Below are positions 1 through 8,056 of a stretch of DNA of 64,000 nt, one piece after another (positions within the stretch are counted from its first letter, which is position 1; each line of letters opens with the position of its first letter). Made by a program: the position numbers and the translations under genes. Below the pieces are notes generated by a model. It did no database searches. It worked only from the letters and a program-made list of their open reading frames with translations, and was not told where the DNA came from. The DNA comes from Bacteroidetes bacterium 43-93 (GTDB taxonomy: Bacteria; Bacteroidota; Bacteroidia; Chitinophagales; Chitinophagaceae), in contig MKUO01000007.1 in the NCBI GenBank assembly GCA_001897855.1, forward strand, positions 248,001 to 312,000, read 5' to 3'.

Positions 1-15
1 GATGCATTCAGTTAA

Positions 16-51
16 GATAAACGCCTCGCAAAGCGAGGCGTTTATCTTTTT
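16..51 (+). terminator. Rho-independent terminator
   Basis: A 14-bp perfect stem GATAAACGCCTCGC / GCGAGGCGTTTATC with an AAA loop is followed on the + strand by TTTTT. The T-run is on the right, so it best serves a + strand gene lying before the window, but the stem also sits just past the 3' end of the minus-strand adhesin gene and may stop both. Confidence 0.85.
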
Positions 52-66
52 GTAAGAAGCCAATTG

Positions 67-2682
67 CTAACGGATCAACGTTACATCGCCTTTAAGCACC
101 ACCGTATGCTCGCCGCTATTGCCGCAAATAGCTTTTAAATAGTAGAAGTAGGTGCCAAGATCTTGCGGGCTACCATTGAAGTTACCATCCCAGCCCTTGC
201 CAAATTCGTTGGTGGTAAAAACACACTGCCCGAACCTGTTGTATACTATAAACGTAATCAGCTTCATATCTCCCTTGGCGAGTACTCTAAAATCATCATT
301 TTTTCCATCTCCGTTTGGTGTAAATGCGTTAGGAATATAAGGAAGGCAACAATCGTTGTAAGTCACTTCCGATACCAATGAGTCTTTGCAGGAATGTGCG
401 TCAGTTACCCATACTTTGTAAACACCATTCGCAAGGCCGGCAATAATATTATTATGCGCCAGCGTGTCATTACTCCATGTGTAAGAGTAGGGTGGCGTAC
501 CCCCTGCTACATTCATTTTTACTTTACCAACGGTATCCAGGCCATAACAATTATTATAACTGATCTCAGGTGTTAGAGAAAGTTTGTCTGGTTGTTCCAC
601 TCTAATGGTAGTATCGCCAATACAGCCAATAGAATCCTTGATATGAATAGGGTAATTGCCTGCGGAATAACCTTTATACCGAATGGAATCGCGATAACTG
701 CCATTACCTATCGCTATTTTGTAAGGGCTGACACCACCCGCCGGTTCTACGGTAAATGACCCATCTGCAAGCCCGAAACAGCTCGTGTTATTGATAGTAA
801 AATCAGCTCTTATGGTCAGAGAATCTTTCAGACTAACAGAGGCATCGACTGTGCATCCTTTACTGTCCTGTATACTTAATGTATGAATACCGGCTGCAAG
901 TGGTTTGAACAAGCTTATGCTATCATACTTGCCACCATCAAAACTAAACTTGTATGGGCTTGTGCCACCACTGCCTGATGCGCTTATACTACCGTTCGAT
1001 AAGGTTTGGCAGATAGGATTAACAGCTGTGTATCGAAGAATAACTTTTGAAGGCTGCGACAAATATATTGTTGTGTCTTTTGTGCAGCCGTTAAGATCGA
1101 TGACGCGTACGGCGTAGGTGCCGGAGCCAAGGCCGCTAATATTGCTAACGTTGTAGGAAACGTTATTTAGAGAATAGGAATAGGGCATTACGCCGCCGGA
1201 TGCATTGACAGTAATTGACCCGTCAGCAGAGCCATAACAAGAGGGTAAGACGATTGGCAAGGAAGTTATTTTTATAGCCGCTGGTTCTGATATTGTTAAC
1301 GATTCCGTTTTAGTGCAACCATTCTGATCTTTGATGACCATGGTATATGTACCCGCTTTTAAAGCACTAAAGATGCCGGAAGGTGTAAACGCTCCCCCGT
1401 TGATATTATATGTATATGGCGACGTTCCACCGGATGCTATTTCAATAATACTGCCGGTAGATGAGCCGTTGCATGTTGCATCTGTAATGGTATGTGATAC
1501 AGAAATAGGTATAGGTTGCGTTATTGATACCAGGGAATCTTTATAACAGCCCAGTTTGTCTTCTATATGTATCAGGTAGGTATTGGCCGCCAGGTTGGTA
1601 AAACTGTTAGTGGAACCTAGTGATCCGCTATTGATAGCGTAAGAAAAAGGTGAGCCCGCGCCTCCGGAGCCTGTCACAGTGATAGTGCCTGTGTTACCGC
1701 CGTTGCATAAAACATTGGTTATTGTAAATGCTGATGATACTTTTAGAGAATCTGTAAGTGTTACCGTTGTGTCTTTAACGCAGCCTGTGCCATCTTTTAC
1801 GTGAATGGTATAACCTCCTGCCGGAAGGTTTAAGAAGTTGGCAGTTGAGGAATAGCTACCGGTTCCCAGTGCATAGGTATAGGGCGTAACACTGTTGGAC
1901 GCTGACACGGAAATGGAGCCATTACTAAACTTATTGCATGTAGGATTTTGCTTTTGCAATGAAATGACGGTGGGTGCAGGACTGGCAAGCGTTACGGCAG
2001 TGTCCTTAAAACAACCATTACTATTGTAGGTGCGCATGGTGTACGAGCCGGGCGCAAGGCTGTCTGTAACACTGGTAGCGCTTGTGTTGACACTATCAAT
2101 GATACTGGCGCCTTGCAGGAATTTGATACGCCAAGGACCCGCAACTGAAGAAGTTACAGTGAACACGGCCTTTTTAGTACAAGTGGCTGCTGATACGAGG
2201 TTGAACTGAATGGTAGGATTAGGCAACACATTGATAGTATAAGCCCTTGTTTGTTTGCTGGATAATGGACATCCATTATCTGTATAAGTGATGAAGAATG
2301 TATAAGCCCCGGGTGTTATGGTATATACAAACTTCTTTACTCCCGGTATGGTGCCAGTAGAGCTTACACAATTGGTATTAGATAACTGTGAGGGGCAAAC
2401 GGGCGTTACCTCCACTCCTGACGTTGGTGCCTGGATGCTCAAATTTACAGTTTGGGTTAGGGATGTACTGTCATATATTTCGACCTGTGGCGAAGAAGAC
2501 GACAGGCTGGGAAATGATGACCCGCTGCAATCGCCATATACAACTAACGTTACATTATAAGTAGTGCCGCTGACATAGGTATAAAAGAAGTCGGCCCCAT
2601 ACAAATGGGTCGCGTTTACTTTTAGTGAAAAGCATAAAAGAACTGTGATGAGCAGCAATGTATTCCTAAGCCACGTACGCAT
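67..2682 (-). CDS. SprB-repeat adhesin with gliding-motility-associated C-terminal (T9SS type B) domain
   Basis: Secreted cell-surface protein of 871 residues. Residues 1-24 are a signal peptide (LLLITVLLCFSLKVNA). An N-terminal domain beginning THLYGADFFY is followed by about seven repeats of 65-75 residues of the SprB type, each with the pattern C-x-G-x-x-x-GSI, GG-x-x-PY-x-Y, AG-x-Y-x-x-x-(I/V)-x-D and GC-x-(K/D)D. The last ~85 residues (IPNAFTPNGDGKNDDF, VYNRFGQ, GWDGNFNG, GTYFYYL) are a textbook gliding-motility-associated/CHU_C C-terminal domain, which directs export by the type IX secretion system. SprB repeats are known from the mobile gliding adhesin of Flavobacterium; whether this protein serves gliding or only attachment cannot be told. 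Start ATG at 2682 precedes the signal peptide directly. No partner genes adjoin. Confidence 0.93.
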   Translation of the reverse strand: MRTWLRNTLLLITVLLCFSLKVNATHLYGADFFYTYVSGTTYNVTLVVYGDCSGSSFPSLSSSSPQVEIYDSTSLTQTVNLSIQAPTSGVEVTPVCPSQLSNTNCVSSTGTIPGVKKFVYTITPGAYTFFITYTDNGCPLSSKQTRAYTINVLPNPTIQFNLVSAATCTKKAVFTVTSSVAGPWRIKFLQGASIIDSVNTSATSVTDSLAPGSYTMRTYNSNGCFKDTAVTLASPAPTVISLQKQNPTCNKFSNGSISVSASNSVTPYTYALGTGSYSSTANFLNLPAGGYTIHVKDGTGCVKDTTVTLTDSLKVSSAFTITNVLCNGGNTGTITVTGSGGAGSPFSYAINSGSLGSTNSFTNLAANTYLIHIEDKLGCYKDSLVSITQPIPISVSHTITDATCNGSSTGSIIEIASGGTSPYTYNINGGAFTPSGIFSALKAGTYTMVIKDQNGCTKTESLTISEPAAIKITSLPIVLPSCYGSADGSITVNASGGVMPYSYSLNNVSYNVSNISGLGSGTYAVRVIDLNGCTKDTTIYLSQPSKVILRYTAVNPICQTLSNGSISASGSGGTSPYKFSFDGGKYDSISLFKPLAAGIHTLSIQDSKGCTVDASVSLKDSLTIRADFTINNTSCFGLADGSFTVEPAGGVSPYKIAIGNGSYRDSIRYKGYSAGNYPIHIKDSIGCIGDTTIRVEQPDKLSLTPEISYNNCYGLDTVGKVKMNVAGGTPPYSYTWSNDTLAHNNIIAGLANGVYKVWVTDAHSCKDSLVSEVTYNDCCLPYIPNAFTPNGDGKNDDFRVLAKGDMKLITFIVYNRFGQCVFTTNEFGKGWDGNFNGSPQDLGTYFYYLKAICGNSGEHTVVLKGDVTLIR

Positions 2683-2828
2683 AAACCCGAAAAGGAATCT
2701 TATGTATAAAATTACCTACAAGTTTAGATTTTCCGTAATTCATAAAAAAATCATTGTTACGGAACTATAGTAAAACGTGGCGAAATATATTTATATGACC
2801 ATACGATGACAGGGGATTGCCGCTGCTA

Positions 2829-2981
2829 TCAATGCGTTGCAGGCAAAGATTTCTTTATTTTTTTGTCGAGTTTTTTCACCCTGTTTCGTGCTTTCTGTTT
2901 GGCCTGCAGCAATGTGTTTTCCAATAGCAGTCCGCTGATAATGCCGGCTACGCCATAAGCCATTAAACGAGATATTTTCAT
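2829..2981 (-). CDS. Small membrane-anchored basic protein (50 aa)
   Basis: A 50-codon ORF missing from the supplied track. It begins MKISRLMAYGVAGIISGLLL, a single N-terminal hydrophobic, glycine-bearing segment, and continues as a Lys/Arg-rich amphipathic tail (QAKQKARNRVKKLDKKIKK). This resembles YtxH-like small membrane proteins in layout, but I recognise no family. It follows the DUF6544 gene by about 56 bp on the same strand and may be the last gene of that transcript. The longer track ORF 2791-3087 in another frame overlaps it, lacks a plausible protein composition and is rejected. Coding status rests on composition and position only. Confidence 0.5.
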   Translation of the reverse strand: MKISRLMAYGVAGIISGLLLENTLLQAKQKARNRVKKLDKKIKKSLPATH

Positions 2982-3037
2982 AATACTGGTATTTTATTTT
3001 TATAAGTTGTAAAAATCCTGCCAATAGAAAATCGGTA

Positions 3038-3868
3038 CTATTGGTAACTGATACCGGTGATTTCCCATTTAAAATAATTAAAATCACCTCCGGATAATTT
3101 CCAAATCACATCTCCTCTTACAGGAATGCGTACTCCCGATATTGTTTTCCATTCTTTTATTGGTATATACCATTTTTGAAGGCTTATACTTCCATCCTGC
3201 TGCATATACCTGTTTGCCTCAAAAGATATAATGTCACCATCCCGGTTGAACCGGAAAATACCACTGCATTGTGTACCGTTTTGCCTTATTGTTGCTTCAG
3301 CACTGTTTTCATCTATTTCCTTCCACGATATATAAGGCCTGATGGCAGCGGCAGGAAACCAGCACATTTCGCCCAGGTATCTTAATAATGATCCCTGGTC
3401 TGTTGCGGGCCCCGAAGCATTGACAACCGGTATTGCAGCAAATAGCTTTATAAGCATGTTGCCATGTCCGTCCTCCAGCTTATCGCGCCCTGCGAAACCC
3501 ACAAAAAAATTCATTCTTGCGTGCACCTTCCAGATGAAAGAAGGAATTGCTGTATTGAAGTATTGTTCCGCCTCGGCAGGCATCCACTTGCTTTTCGGGC
3601 CTGTTCGTAACGATCCTTTTTGCGTTAAATAAACAATGGTGGGTACCTTTTTGCCAATAACACCGCTGCGGTGCATCCATTTTTGTACAGGATAAGGCAA
3701 TCGTTGAATGGCCGATTCGGTTATAAACAAGCTGTCACCAGCCCCGGCAGAAGACGTGAGCACATGGATCTCGTCATCAACCATAGAATTAAAACTATAA
3801 GAGGCAAGCCATGCCAGCATCAGCATTAAAGCTATAACTGCTGCCAATATCCGTAATGTTTTGCCCAT
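3038..3868 (-). CDS. DUF6544 (DUF6920) family protein
   Basis: 276 residues with one N-terminal hydrophobic segment (residues 7-24, LAAVIALMLMLAWLASYSF) that should anchor or export it. The body carries the family's marks: LPYPVQKWMHRSG near residue 58, a long beta-rich domain, the motif LLRYLGEMCWFPAA and a C-terminal GVRIPVRGDVIWKL. The family occurs widely in Bacteroidota and other bacteria; its function is unknown. Its stop is followed by the 50-aa gene. Its start ATG (3868) lies 10 bp after the stop of the PLP decarboxylase gene, so the two are almost certainly co-transcribed from the divergent promoter region at 5.13-5.23 kb. Confidence 0.85.
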   Translation of the reverse strand: MGKTLRILAAVIALMLMLAWLASYSFNSMVDDEIHVLTSSAGAGDSLFITESAIQRLPYPVQKWMHRSGVIGKKVPTIVYLTQKGSLRTGPKSKWMPAEAEQYFNTAIPSFIWKVHARMNFFVGFAGRDKLEDGHGNMLIKLFAAIPVVNASGPATDQGSLLRYLGEMCWFPAAAIRPYISWKEIDENSAEATIRQNGTQCSGIFRFNRDGDIISFEANRYMQQDGSISLQKWYIPIKEWKTISGVRIPVRGDVIWKLSGGDFNYFKWEITGISYQ

Positions 3869-3878
3869 ATCTTTCTAT

Positions 3879-5114
3879 TTAATCATTTATGGCAGGCAAA
3901 TTTTCCAGGAATTCTTCTAAATGCTCTACCTCTACATGGTCCATAATCACTATTTTATACCATAGGGTTTTGCCATCGTGGGTGTCGGGCACCAAACCAT
4001 AGCGTTCTGCTATATCTGCCGGTACATGTTTTGCCCTGATGGTTACTATATTCATCTTAGGATATCTGTAATAAGCAATCTGCATTTTATCCAGCTGGTT
4101 GCAAAGCCAATCTGTTCTGTATAAGAGTTTATTGATCTTTTCGAACCATCCATGCGGGCCATATGTCATTAATATCATCCAGATGGCTACCGCGTTAGTG
4201 CCCGACCGGCTGCCACTCAATGTAATATCCATACCGTGTACATACTGCGCCTCTTTGGTATAGGCATATTCCATCAAACCCTTTCTTGCAATAAAGATGC
4301 CCGTGCCATAAGGTGCCTGCAGCATTTTGTGCGCATCTAATGTGATAGAAGAGACATGCTCATCTGCAAAGTTGATATGGGAATCGGGATGGCTGATGGG
4401 AAAGATAAATCCGCCAAATGCGCCATCAAGATGCAGTTTGTAATGAAGGCCATGTTGCTTTAATGCGTGCACATAGACAGATGGATCATCTACACTGCCA
4501 AACATCGTGGTAGCCATATTGGCTATAACGATAAAATATTTGACGCCGTCGGCTTTTGCTCTTGCAAGTGTTGCATCAAGCGCTTCCTGCACAATCATAC
4601 GGGTATCATCATATACAGGCACACTATACCAGGTAAGGTGCAGCAGGTTAGCAGCTTTAGCAATAGAGTAGTGTGTATCAGCAGACCCCAGCAAAGCTAT
4701 TTCATCATAGCGTGCATTGTACTCGCGGGCAAAATAGTTTCTGTATATCCAGGCGGCCTGTATATTAGCTTCCGTTCCGCCGGAGGCTACATATCCATCG
4801 CAACTTTCTGGTGCAGCTTTCAATAAATCAACACTCAGCAATTCTATCACTTCTCTTTCTATATCCTGCGTGCCTTTGAAGAACATTTCAGATTCTCCCA
4901 GCGTGTGGCAGCCAATGTGGTTTGGGTTTTGAATATAGGTTCTGAGTAACGGAGCATCCTTCAAAAAAGATGCACGATCATAAAATACATGCGGATCAAG
5001 GCTGGATGCCGGTATACCTAGTGTTATTTTGTTTTTGTAGTCTATATTAATTTCCAGCGCTGCATCTATACGTTCTGCCTGTTCTGTGTGCGATATCTTT
5101 TTCCAATACTTCAT
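3879..5114 (-). CDS. PLP-dependent group II (tyrosine/glutamate-type) decarboxylase
   Basis: 411 residues of the fold-type I pyridoxal-phosphate decarboxylase family that includes tyrosine, aspartate (MfnA) and glutamate decarboxylases. Visible marks are SGGTEAN (residues 111-117, phosphate binding), His148 stacking over PLP in ADTHYS, Asp230 in LHLDGAFGG, and Lys263 in SITLDAHK, the Schiff-base lysine. The N-terminal HIGCHTLGESEMFF is a feature of the subgroup. The substrate cannot be read from the sequence; a cytosolic enzyme making an amine or GABA/beta-alanine is the family expectation. First gene of a minus-strand pair with the DUF6544 gene. It lies divergent from the MBL-rhodanese gene across a tandem Crp/FNR-type operator, suggesting stress or low-oxygen control. 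Confidence 0.88.
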   Translation of the reverse strand: MKYWKKISHTEQAERIDAALEINIDYKNKITLGIPASSLDPHVFYDRASFLKDAPLLRTYIQNPNHIGCHTLGESEMFFKGTQDIEREVIELLSVDLLKAAPESCDGYVASGGTEANIQAAWIYRNYFAREYNARYDEIALLGSADTHYSIAKAANLLHLTWYSVPVYDDTRMIVQEALDATLARAKADGVKYFIVIANMATTMFGSVDDPSVYVHALKQHGLHYKLHLDGAFGGFIFPISHPDSHINFADEHVSSITLDAHKMLQAPYGTGIFIARKGLMEYAYTKEAQYVHGMDITLSGSRSGTNAVAIWMILMTYGPHGWFEKINKLLYRTDWLCNQLDKMQIAYYRYPKMNIVTIRAKHVPADIAERYGLVPDTHDGKTLWYKIVIMDHVEVEHLEEFLENLPAIND

Positions 5115-5131
5115 TTATGCCGATTATGCTG

Positions 5132-5226
5132 CAAATATCGAATAATGCTATGTGTTTCAGCAGACTACAATCAGCGTGAAAATTGACCATCGTCATCTTT
5201 TGAGTAGTGCGCTGTATCTAAGTTTG
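5132..5226. promoter_or_regulatory. Tandem Crp/FNR-type operator between divergent genes (region 1)
   Basis: Two 12-bp sites: AGACTACAATCA (5162-5173) and TGACCATCGTCA (5184-5195), starts 22 bp apart. Rightward -7 box TAAGTTTG (5219-5226, perfect TAnnTTTG) ends 36.5 bp from the centre of the proximal site. Leftward box read as CAAATATC on + (5132-5139, 5/6) lies 35.5 bp from the centre of the other site. Serves the MBL-rhodanese/fnr operon (+) and the decarboxylase/DUF6544 operon (-). Confidence 0.72.
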
Positions 5227-5244
5227 GATGTTCAAAAAAATGTT

Positions 5245-6663
5245 ATGAAAATCGAACAGATATATACAGGATGCCTGGCACAAGGCGCTTACTATATAGA
5301 GTCCGGCGGAGAAGTGGCTATAATTGATCCGTTGCGCGATGTGCAAACCTATATTCAGAAAGCAGCGTCTTCCGGCGCGCGCATCAAGTATGTTCTGGAA
5401 ACGCATTTTCATGCAGATTTTGTTTCGGGTCATATAGATATTGCAAAAGAGACTGGCGCTACTATAGTATATGGCCCCACTGCGCAGCCTTCTTTTGATG
5501 CCCTGATAGCTGCGGACGGACAGGAACTGCAGCTGGGAGATGTTAAGATAAAAGTATTGCATACCCCCGGTCATACAATGGAAAGTGCCTGCTACCTGTT
5601 AATAGATGAAAATGGTAAAGAAGTGGCCCTGTTCTCCGGAGATACACTTTTCCTGGGTGATGTAGGCAGGCCCGACCTCGCGCAGAAAGCAGCACAGATG
5701 ACCACGGAACAGTTAGCCGGTTTATTATATGATTCACTGCGCAATAAAATAATGCCGCTTAACGATGATATCATAGTATATCCGGCACACGGTGCTGGTA
5801 GCGCTTGTGGCAAAAATATGAGCAGCGATACCCAGGACACACTGGGCCATCAAAAGCAAACCAACTATGCCTTACGGGCTGATATGACCCGGGACGAATT
5901 TATAAAAGAGGTAACTACAGGCCTGGTTAGGCCACCGCAATACTTTCCTTTTAATGTAATGCTGAATAAAACAGGTTATGAGAACATCAGCGAGGTGATC
6001 AAAAAAGGATTACAACCATTGTCTGCCGGCGCGTTTGAAGCCGCTGCGGAAGAAACCGGTGCATTGATATTAGATACGAGAGATGCGGCTGAATTTGTAA
6101 AAGCTTTTATACCCGGTGCTATCAATATAGGGCTGGACGGGAACTTTGCACCGTGGGCCGGAGCACTTATCCCGGATATAAAACAACCTATACTGATCAT
6201 CTCTAAAGCCGGCAGAGAACAAGAAGTGGTGACCCGGCTATCCCGTGTGGGCTATGACAACTGTATTGGTTACCTGGACGGAGGCATGGAAGATTGGGAG
6301 ATGTCCGGTCGCCCGATTCAGCAAATGCGCTCTATCACAGCCGATGAACTTGCTGATACATTAGAGGCGCATCCAAATATCTTTTTATTGGATGTAAGGA
6401 AAAAGAGTGAATATGATTCAGAGCATATCATCGGAGCATCGAATATGCCGCTCGATGATATCAATATAGAAATGCAGAAGCTGGATAAAGATGCCACTTA
6501 CTATGTGCATTGCGCGGGTGGATACCGGTCGGTAATTTTTATATCCATACTGATGGCGCGTGGATTCAGGCATTTGGTGAATGTAAAAGATGGATTTAAA
6601 GCTTTGAAAGATTGCGGAAGATTTAGCATCACGGAATATGTAAGGCCTATTACGGCACTTTAA
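5245..6663 (+). CDS. MBL-fold hydrolase (persulfide dioxygenase-like) with two rhodanese domains
   Basis: The start is placed at ATG 5245 (MKIEQIYTGC), not the track start 5152, because residues upstream do not fit the family and the predicted promoter and operator lie there. 472 residues. Residues 1-230 are a metallo-beta-lactamase fold of the ETHE1/persulfide-dioxygenase group (THFHADFVSGH with His54, His56, Asp58; SGDTLFLGDVGRPDL; YPAHGAG). Two rhodanese domains follow. The first has SKAGRE where the catalytic Cys loop should be and is probably inactive; the second has HCAGGYRS with an intact Cys. Expected role is oxidation or transfer of sulfane sulfur. It is 25 bp upstream of the FNR-type regulator gene on the same strand, a likely operon. 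Confidence 0.9.
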   Translation: MKIEQIYTGCLAQGAYYIESGGEVAIIDPLRDVQTYIQKAASSGARIKYVLETHFHADFVSGHIDIAKETGATIVYGPTAQPSFDALIAADGQELQLGDVKIKVLHTPGHTMESACYLLIDENGKEVALFSGDTLFLGDVGRPDLAQKAAQMTTEQLAGLLYDSLRNKIMPLNDDIIVYPAHGAGSACGKNMSSDTQDTLGHQKQTNYALRADMTRDEFIKEVTTGLVRPPQYFPFNVMLNKTGYENISEVIKKGLQPLSAGAFEAAAEETGALILDTRDAAEFVKAFIPGAINIGLDGNFAPWAGALIPDIKQPILIISKAGREQEVVTRLSRVGYDNCIGYLDGGMEDWEMSGRPIQQMRSITADELADTLEAHPNIFLLDVRKKSEYDSEHIIGASNMPLDDINIEMQKLDKDATYYVHCAGGYRSVIFISILMARGFRHLVNVKDGFKALKDCGRFSITEYVRPITAL

Positions 6664-6688
6664 AGGTTAACGATAAACAGTGTAATTC

Positions 6689-7408
6689 TTGACAGATAAA
6701 AGTAAATCGGGGTTTACAGCCAATTGTGAAACATGTACGGTAAAGGATAAATCCATCTTTTGCCATTTGCAGATGGATGAACTGATCACCATTGATGAGC
6801 ATAAATCATGTATACCGTATAAAAAAGGACAGATCATTTTCAATGAGGGCAACTATCCTTTGGGGGTGTACTGCATAAATAAAGGCAAGGTGAAACTGGC
6901 TCATGCGGGCCAGGATGGGAAAGAGCAGATAGTAAAACTGGCGAAGGAAGGCGATGTGCTGGGTTACAGATCTATGCTTAGCTCTGAGCGCTATAATGCA
7001 TCGGCAATAGCCCTGGAGGATACCCAGATATGCTTTATCTCTAAAGAGGTTTTCTTCAGCTTGCTGCGAAAGAACCCAACCCTATCACTGGAGATCATCA
7101 GGATGCTGGCCTTAGAATTAAGGCTAACAGAAAACAGGCTGACAGATATTGCCCAGAAACCTGTGCGCGAACGTATGGCAGAGGCTTTATTATTTCTGAA
7201 AGAAACTTATGGTTTTGAAAAGGATAACGCTACCATCAGCGTGGTGCTATCGCGCGAGGATATTGCCAACCTCGTGGGTACGGCAACTGAAACAGCGATT
7301 CGCCTGCTTTCAGAATTTAAGCATGATAAGATAGTTGTATTTGTAGGGAAGAAGATAAAAATACTGGATATGGATAAACTGGTGAAGACAGCTAATATTT
7401 ATAACTAA
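6689..7408 (+). CDS. Crp/Fnr family regulator with N-terminal cysteine cluster (FNR-like)
   Basis: 239 residues. The start must be TTG 6689: the codon two before it is a stop (TAA), and the next Met (residue 29) would remove the cysteine cluster. Cys13, Cys16 and Cys25 (CETC...FC) plus Cys41 form a pattern like the [4Fe-4S] ligands of FNR, so oxygen sensing is plausible but not proven. A cNMP-binding-type beta-roll follows (KGQIIFNEGNYPLGVYCINKGKVKL) and a C-terminal HTH whose recognition helix GTATETAIRLL keeps the Glu and Arg that read TGA in CRP and FNR. Probably co-transcribed with the MBL-rhodanese gene from a promoter with the same class of operator, so autoregulation is likely. One of two candidates for the regulator of the region. 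Confidence 0.9.
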   Translation: MTDKSKSGFTANCETCTVKDKSIFCHLQMDELITIDEHKSCIPYKKGQIIFNEGNYPLGVYCINKGKVKLAHAGQDGKEQIVKLAKEGDVLGYRSMLSSERYNASAIALEDTQICFISKEVFFSLLRKNPTLSLEIIRMLALELRLTENRLTDIAQKPVRERMAEALLFLKETYGFEKDNATISVVLSREDIANLVGTATETAIRLLSEFKHDKIVVFVGKKIKILDMDKLVKTANIYN

Positions 7409-7425
7409 TCCTGATCTAAAAAAAC

Positions 7426-7490
7426 TGATAAAAATCATGTTTGCACCTTCCCGCAATCATGTTTTAACCTTGGCAGCGGGTATAAATTCG
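7426..7490 (+). promoter_or_regulatory. Tandem Crp/FNR-type operator and promoter (region 2)
   Basis: TGATAAAAATCA (7426-7437, perfect TGAT-N4-ATCA, as in FNR boxes) and TTCCCGCAATCA (7448-7459, one good half-site), starts 22 bp apart. A -7 box TAAATTCG (7483-7490, 5/6) ends 36.5 bp from the proximal centre. Drives the hemerythrin-like/ccoI pair. The left site reads CTGATAAnAATCATGTTT-like, almost the same as the site before ccoS. Confidence 0.75.
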
Positions 7491-7504
7491 TCCAAAGGAG
7501 TTGT

Positions 7505-8056
7505 ATGAGTAAAATATTTTTTCCACGATATCAATTTAGTGGCTTATTAGAGCTGGCAGAAAGGCTGAATGAAGACTATTATACATCGGTAGACAACCTA
7601 TGCCGGAATGCTTATAATATCCTGAGCAGGCTGGAACAAAAAGAAGAACACACTTCTACGATCCTGTATATAAGCATGTCAAAAAAATTCCTGGAGCAGC
7701 TCCGGGAGTTTACAATACTAAGAAAAGAAATAATGGTTCCTTATATAGGTGAGCTTAACAAAAAAGCATTAGAAAAACATGACTGCAATACTTGTAGCGG
7801 CAAATGTACTATGCAGCACACCACACAAGTAGCCAGCCTCAAGGAATCACATCAAAAGATAAAAGAGATATTGTATCGCCTGCAGATGGTAGCATTGCCA
7901 TTGTACTCAGACATACAATATCCTGCGGAATATAAAAAGCTGCGGAACGAGATCATGATCATAGATACGTCTCTTACAGAACTGTTTTACCTGGAAGAGG
8001 CTTGCCTGATACCAAAGATGATAGAAGCACAAAGGAGTATTCATGCCTACAGTTAA
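7505..8056 (+). CDS. Helical protein with Cys/His cluster preceding ccoI (hemerythrin-like candidate)
   Basis: 183 residues, predicted almost wholly helical, probably cytosolic. A central segment KHDCNTCSGKCTMQH gives three Cys and two His in 15 residues, a possible metal site. The C-terminal helix ELFYLEEACLIPKMIEAQ is reminiscent of the last helix of hemerythrin/RIC-type four-helix bundles (HLxxENNILFPKL), but the His ligands of that family are not all present, so this is only a suggestion. Its last 14 bp overlap the start of ccoI, so the two are translationally coupled, pointing to a role in copper handling or oxidase assembly. Transcribed from a tandem operator promoter. Confidence 0.7.
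   Translation: MSKIFFPRYQFSGLLELAERLNEDYYTSVDNLCRNAYNILSRLEQKEEHTSTILYISMSKKFLEQLREFTILRKEIMVPYIGELNKKALEKHDCNTCSGKCTMQHTTQVASLKESHQKIKEILYRLQMVALPLYSDIQYPAEYKKLRNEIMIIDTSLTELFYLEEACLIPKMIEAQRSIHAYS

Noticed and set aside
2791-3087. 98-aa minus-strand ORF
   Set aside because: Overlaps the DUF6544 gene and competes with a better 50-aa frame with a membrane helix and basic tail.
5152-5244. Upstream extension of the MBL-rhodanese ORF
   Set aside because: No similarity to the family and it covers the operator and -7 box; ATG 5245 fits.
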